Positions 61,744 to 64,000 of a stretch of DNA of 64,000 bases are shown here, in pieces. The position numbers and the translations under genes are program-made. The number at the start of each line of letters is the position of its first letter. Within the stretch, counting starts at the first letter, position 1. Source of the stretch: Pseudomonadales bacterium (GTDB taxonomy: Bacteria; Pseudomonadota; Gammaproteobacteria; Pseudomonadales; Azotimanducaceae); contig WLWP01000001.1 of assembly GCA_012103505.1 (NCBI GenBank), forward strand, positions 2,356,001 through 2,420,000. Reading direction: 5' to 3'. The notes under the pieces are model-generated. The model was not told the origin of the DNA. It did not search any database and saw nothing but the letters and a program-made list of their open reading frames with translations.

Positions 61744-62515
61744 TACCTACTACCTGACAGCGATGGATAACACGGGCATCGTCACCATGATCGTGTACGG
61801 CATAGTGCAGCACAGATCGGTTATCCCACATTACTAGGTCACCCGCTCGCCACTGGTGTCGACCTTGGAATTCGGGTCGAATGCTGTGCTCGAATAGGTA
61901 CTCCAGCAGAGATTTCGACTCCTCTCTCGACCATTCATCGAAGCGCCGTGTGAACGCGCGACAAACGTAGAGACTTTTTCGTCCAGTTTCGTCATGGGTT
62001 CTTGCGACAGGATGTAGCGAACGTGGTGCGGCTTGTTGATCTTCGCCGTAGAGTTTCGCGAGGCCCTCCGCAGTATGGTGGGCCATCAATTCATCGACGA
62101 CCTTTTTCATCCCAACGGACAGTTCTTGGTACACTAATTCCTGGTTAGAAAATGCTGTCTCACCGCCAATTTCTGGCGCTTCTAGGGCGTACAGCATAGT
62201 TAGCTTGGGCGGCTGAACGTTATAGGTCATGTCCGAATGCCAATGCTGGTTGACGTCTCGAGACTTACCTCTGTTGGTCAGTTCAATAATATTTGGATAG
62301 TTTTCCAGCGCCATGTAGGGAAACGGAATTAACTCGCCAAACCGATTGGCAAAATCAATTTGATCCTGAGGCGTCAGATTTTGTTTTGGAAAGACCAGAA
62401 CATGGTGCTCACAAAAGAGTCGATTGATTTCTTCAAAGACATCCTCACCCGATGATCGTACATCGACGTCTTCAACAACCGCACCCAAAGGCGCACTCAT
62501 ACGTGTGACTTGCAA
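61730..62515 (-). CDS. TauD/TfdA-family Fe(II)/2-oxoglutarate dioxygenase
   Basis: A ~261-residue enzyme. The HxD iron motif is in QHWHSDMTY near residue 85, and the distal His is in NRSVLHYAVHDH near 235, with R in DARVIHRCQ binding 2-oxoglutarate. It hydroxylates a substrate such as a sulfonate, phenoxy acid or other small molecule. A TTG at 62515 is preferred: AAGGGGACAAGG precedes it and it gives the typical N-terminus LQVTRMSAPLGAVVEDVDV; an ATG at 62572 would overlap the GldA-like reading frame. Confidence 0.85.
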   Translation of the reverse strand: MQVTRMSAPLGAVVEDVDVRSSGEDVFEEINRLFCEHHVLVFPKQNLTPQDQIDFANRFGELIPFPYMALENYPNIIELTNRGKSRDVNQHWHSDMTYNVQPPKLTMLYALEAPEIGGETAFSNQELVYQELSVGMKKVVDELMAHHTAEGLAKLYGEDQQAAPRSLHPVARTHDETGRKSLYVCRAFTRRFDEWSREESKSLLEYLFEHSIRPEFQGRHQWRAGDLVMWDNRSVLHYAVHDHGDDARVIHRCQVVGNAPR

Positions 62516-62528
62516 CCTTGTCCCCTTA

Positions 62529-63724
62529 TTACGTTCGCAGTGCCCGATAGGCGCCGTCGCCTGATTCGGCAAACACCGACTGTCCTAACTCATCGCCCGC
62601 CAAGAGCCCTGACTTTACTTTTTCCGATGTCACGGCAAAGGGTAAATTTCCAAAAGCAACAAATCCCATCGCACCAGTGGTTACCGCCTCTAACCCATCG
62701 TCGTCATTTCTGGCCATGCCATTTGTTCCAAAGTGATTGGCAGTCCGACACGAGCAAAGAATTCAGCAACGCGTCTCGCCTCAGTGACATCCCCCTCCAT
62801 CATCAGCTGAGCAACGACACCCATGGCGACCATTTCTCCGTGTAAAAAATTTGCCTCAACCTGACCTACATTCGTGAACCCTTGGGCGTAGCCATGCGCA
62901 CCCGCTAAGCCGCCACTTTCAAAACCAACCCCACTTAACAACGTATTTGCCTCAACCACATCCTCAAGGGCGCCGCTGACCGTCCCACTCGTCACATCTA
63001 GACTCGCTTGCTCGCCGTGCTCGTAGAGGATTTTTGCACACAGCTCTCCCAGTGCACCCGCTGCGAGTGTCGGTCGAGTACCCAATACAGTGCGCGCTTT
63101 CGGGTTCGCTGCGCATACGCGGGCTTCATACCAAGTCGCCATGGCATCACCCATACCTGAAACTAAATACCGAGCGGATGCAGCAGCAACAACAGAAGTA
63201 TCAACGACGACGAACACTGGATTTTCTGGAAAGAACTCAACGCCGTTCATGACGCCCTCGTCTGAATACATCACGGAAAGCGCCGAACAGGGAGCATCGT
63301 TGGAAGCGAGGGTCGGAACGATTACAACGGGCACACCTACCCGATACGCGACGCACTTACCCGCATCAACACTCTTACCGCCACCAACAGCGATCAAACA
63401 ATCGATACTGGCATCTAACAGAGCTCTGCTGTGTTTCTCGACTTCCGCGACTGAACACTCGCCTTCAAATACAGCCAGGACTGATTCTCCACCTGACTTG
63501 GCTATGCTCTCGATAACTCGCCCGGCCTCTGCATTGTGACCACGGCTAGAAGCCAGGACGCCGAAACGCCGACAGCCCAGCAAACTTAAATAGTGATGGA
63601 TTTGATCGAGCACACCCTCGCCTTGGATGTATTTTGGGGGTGCAATCATGATCCGCGGGCTCGCACCATCTAATCCATTGTCATTCAATGCATAGACATT
63701 ACCTGGAATAAACGCTTCTCTCAT
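62529..63724 (-). pseudogene. GldA-like iron/zinc alcohol dehydrogenase, frameshifted near the C-terminus
   Basis: From ATG 63724, the frame encodes PTLASNDAPCSALSVMYSDEG and GLAGAHGYAQGF, close to glycerol dehydrogenase, then ends prematurely at 62690. The neighbouring frame continues from 62717 with LEAVTTGAMGF and NLPFAVTSEKVKSGLLAGDELGQSV, which are the normal GldA C-terminus. A single missing base near 62697-62710 separates them. Joined, the protein would be about 398 residues. It oxidises a polyol or secondary alcohol with NAD. GGGAG, part of the 11-bp repeat, serves as SD 5 nt before the ATG. Confidence 0.8.
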
Positions 63725-63832
63725 TGATCTCCCACTGATCTCCCACTGATTTCCCACTGATTTCCCACTGATTTCCCACTGATTTCCCACTGATCTCCCA
63801 CCGATCTCCCACTGATCTCCCACTGATTTCCC
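63725..63832. repeat. 11-bp tandem repeat, about 9.8 copies, upstream of the GldA-like start
   Basis: TGATCTCCCAC (or TGATTTCCCAC, CGATCTCCCAC) recurs ten times without spacers. On the minus strand each unit reads GTGGGAGATCA or GTGGGAAATCA, so each has an SD-like GGGAG/GGGAA. The last unit abuts the start codon and provides the SD of the gene. A frame through the repeat also gives a GNQWEISGKSV peptide, but no separate gene is claimed. Confidence 0.97.
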
Positions 63833-63970
63833 ATCTTGCTCTTGCGGCGCCTATCCGTTTACCACTCGACCTGCCTTCCGACTTACCGCAGAACTCGCCG
63901 CGCTACCCTCGTTTAGTTGTGTTCCAACAGTAGGATCCATACCATCGCATGACAATAGGGGGAGTACAAC

Positions 63971-64000
63971 ATGCCTTTAGATACAGCCATTGTGGGTCAA
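63971..64000 (+). CDS. Start of an unidentified gene, cut by window edge
   Basis: An ATG at 63971 is preceded by AGGGGGAG with normal spacing, and ten codons (MPLDTAIVGQ) are open to the edge. This N-terminus is like that of MaoC-type dehydratases, but ten residues cannot decide. It would diverge from the GldA-like gene across the repeat-containing region. Confidence 0.5.
   Translation, partial: MPLDTAIVGQ

Noticed and set aside
62529-62717. Separate 62-residue gene after the GldA-like gene
   Set aside because: Its sequence is the missing C-terminus of the GldA-like protein, so it is better explained by a frameshift.
63725-63823. Repetitive peptide (GNQWEISGKSV units) as an N-terminal extension of the GldA-like protein
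   Set aside because: The normal GldA start (63724) has its own SD inside the repeat, and a repeat translated in frame is expected by chance.
63725-63832. Possible CRISPR array
   Set aside because: Units are 11 bp, directly adjacent, without unique spacers; it is a tandem repeat.
1-64000. Transposase, integrase, phage genes, tRNA or rRNA
   Set aside because: None could be recognised on either strand, so no mobile island is claimed.

Overview
The window is one contiguous bacterial chromosome segment with medium G+C (roughly 50-55 % by eye). It is densely packed and I see no rRNA, tRNA, integrase or transposase. No gene-free gap exceeds 300 bases; the longest, 21616-21902, holds a repeat-rich element. 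The mix suggests a free-living aerobic Gammaproteobacterium, probably marine, with a large catabolic repertoire. It includes two Baeyer-Villiger monooxygenases, several SDRs, crotonases, CaiB-type CoA-transferases, amidohydrolases, a Rieske oxygenase, a TonB receptor, NrtS and an RND pump. The taxonomic placement is inference from gene content.

Layout. 1-5879: a PQQ-type dehydrogenase with a fused cytochrome c (minus, cut by the window edge), then on the plus strand a secreted cyclase-like protein, a lipoprotein M3 peptidase and a GPH/MFS symporter. 20937-5898 (minus): a long collinear block of sterol desaturase-like hydroxylase, Baeyer-Villiger monooxygenase, GST, two crotonases, nitronate-monooxygenase-like enzyme, D-aminoacylase-like amidohydrolase, two paralogous four-helix membrane proteins and an SRPBCC protein, then TetR, RND adaptor and RND pump. 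21025-22412 (plus): a lipoprotein and a DinB-like protein. 28803-22409 (minus): a tightly overlapping operon of LLM flavoenzyme, second Baeyer-Villiger monooxygenase, DksA/TraR zinc finger, M20 peptidase, methyltransferase and CoA-transferase. 28932-39418: mixed small transcription units (PLDc_N, SDRs, YkvA, CoA-transferase, GFA, GNAT, MFS, PRISE-like reductase, two ACMSD-like amidohydrolases).

39545-46474 (plus) is the most unusual locus: hydroxyacid dehydrogenase, SDR, an HEXXH membrane protein, a reductive-dehalogenase-like protein with two 4Fe-4S motifs and an internal duplication, NrtS, a FetB-like permease without its ATPase, RraA-like and RidA proteins. 48872-46476 (minus): alpha/beta hydrolase, DUF6151-like protein and extradiol dioxygenase. 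49033-51507: TonB receptor ending at a strong hairpin. 52732-56845 (plus): Rieske oxygenase, NTF2-like protein, GST and flavin monooxygenase. 63724-58815 (minus): GldA-like dehydrogenase (frameshifted), TauD-type dioxygenase, short acyl-CoA-dehydrogenase-like protein, GST and MFS carrier. A frameshifted SDR lies at 57979-58781.

Working together, oxygenases (Baeyer-Villiger, Rieske, extradiol, TauD, flavin), alcohol and ketone dehydrogenases, hydrolases and CoA-ester enzymes look like modules for oxidative breakdown of cyclic, terpenoid or aromatic compounds, with uptake and efflux systems alongside. The substrate cannot be read from sequence alone. A second theme is structural: at least eight unrelated short tandem repeats (11-15 bp units) sit exactly at gene ends, at start regions or between genes, and two carry ribosome-binding-site-like cores.
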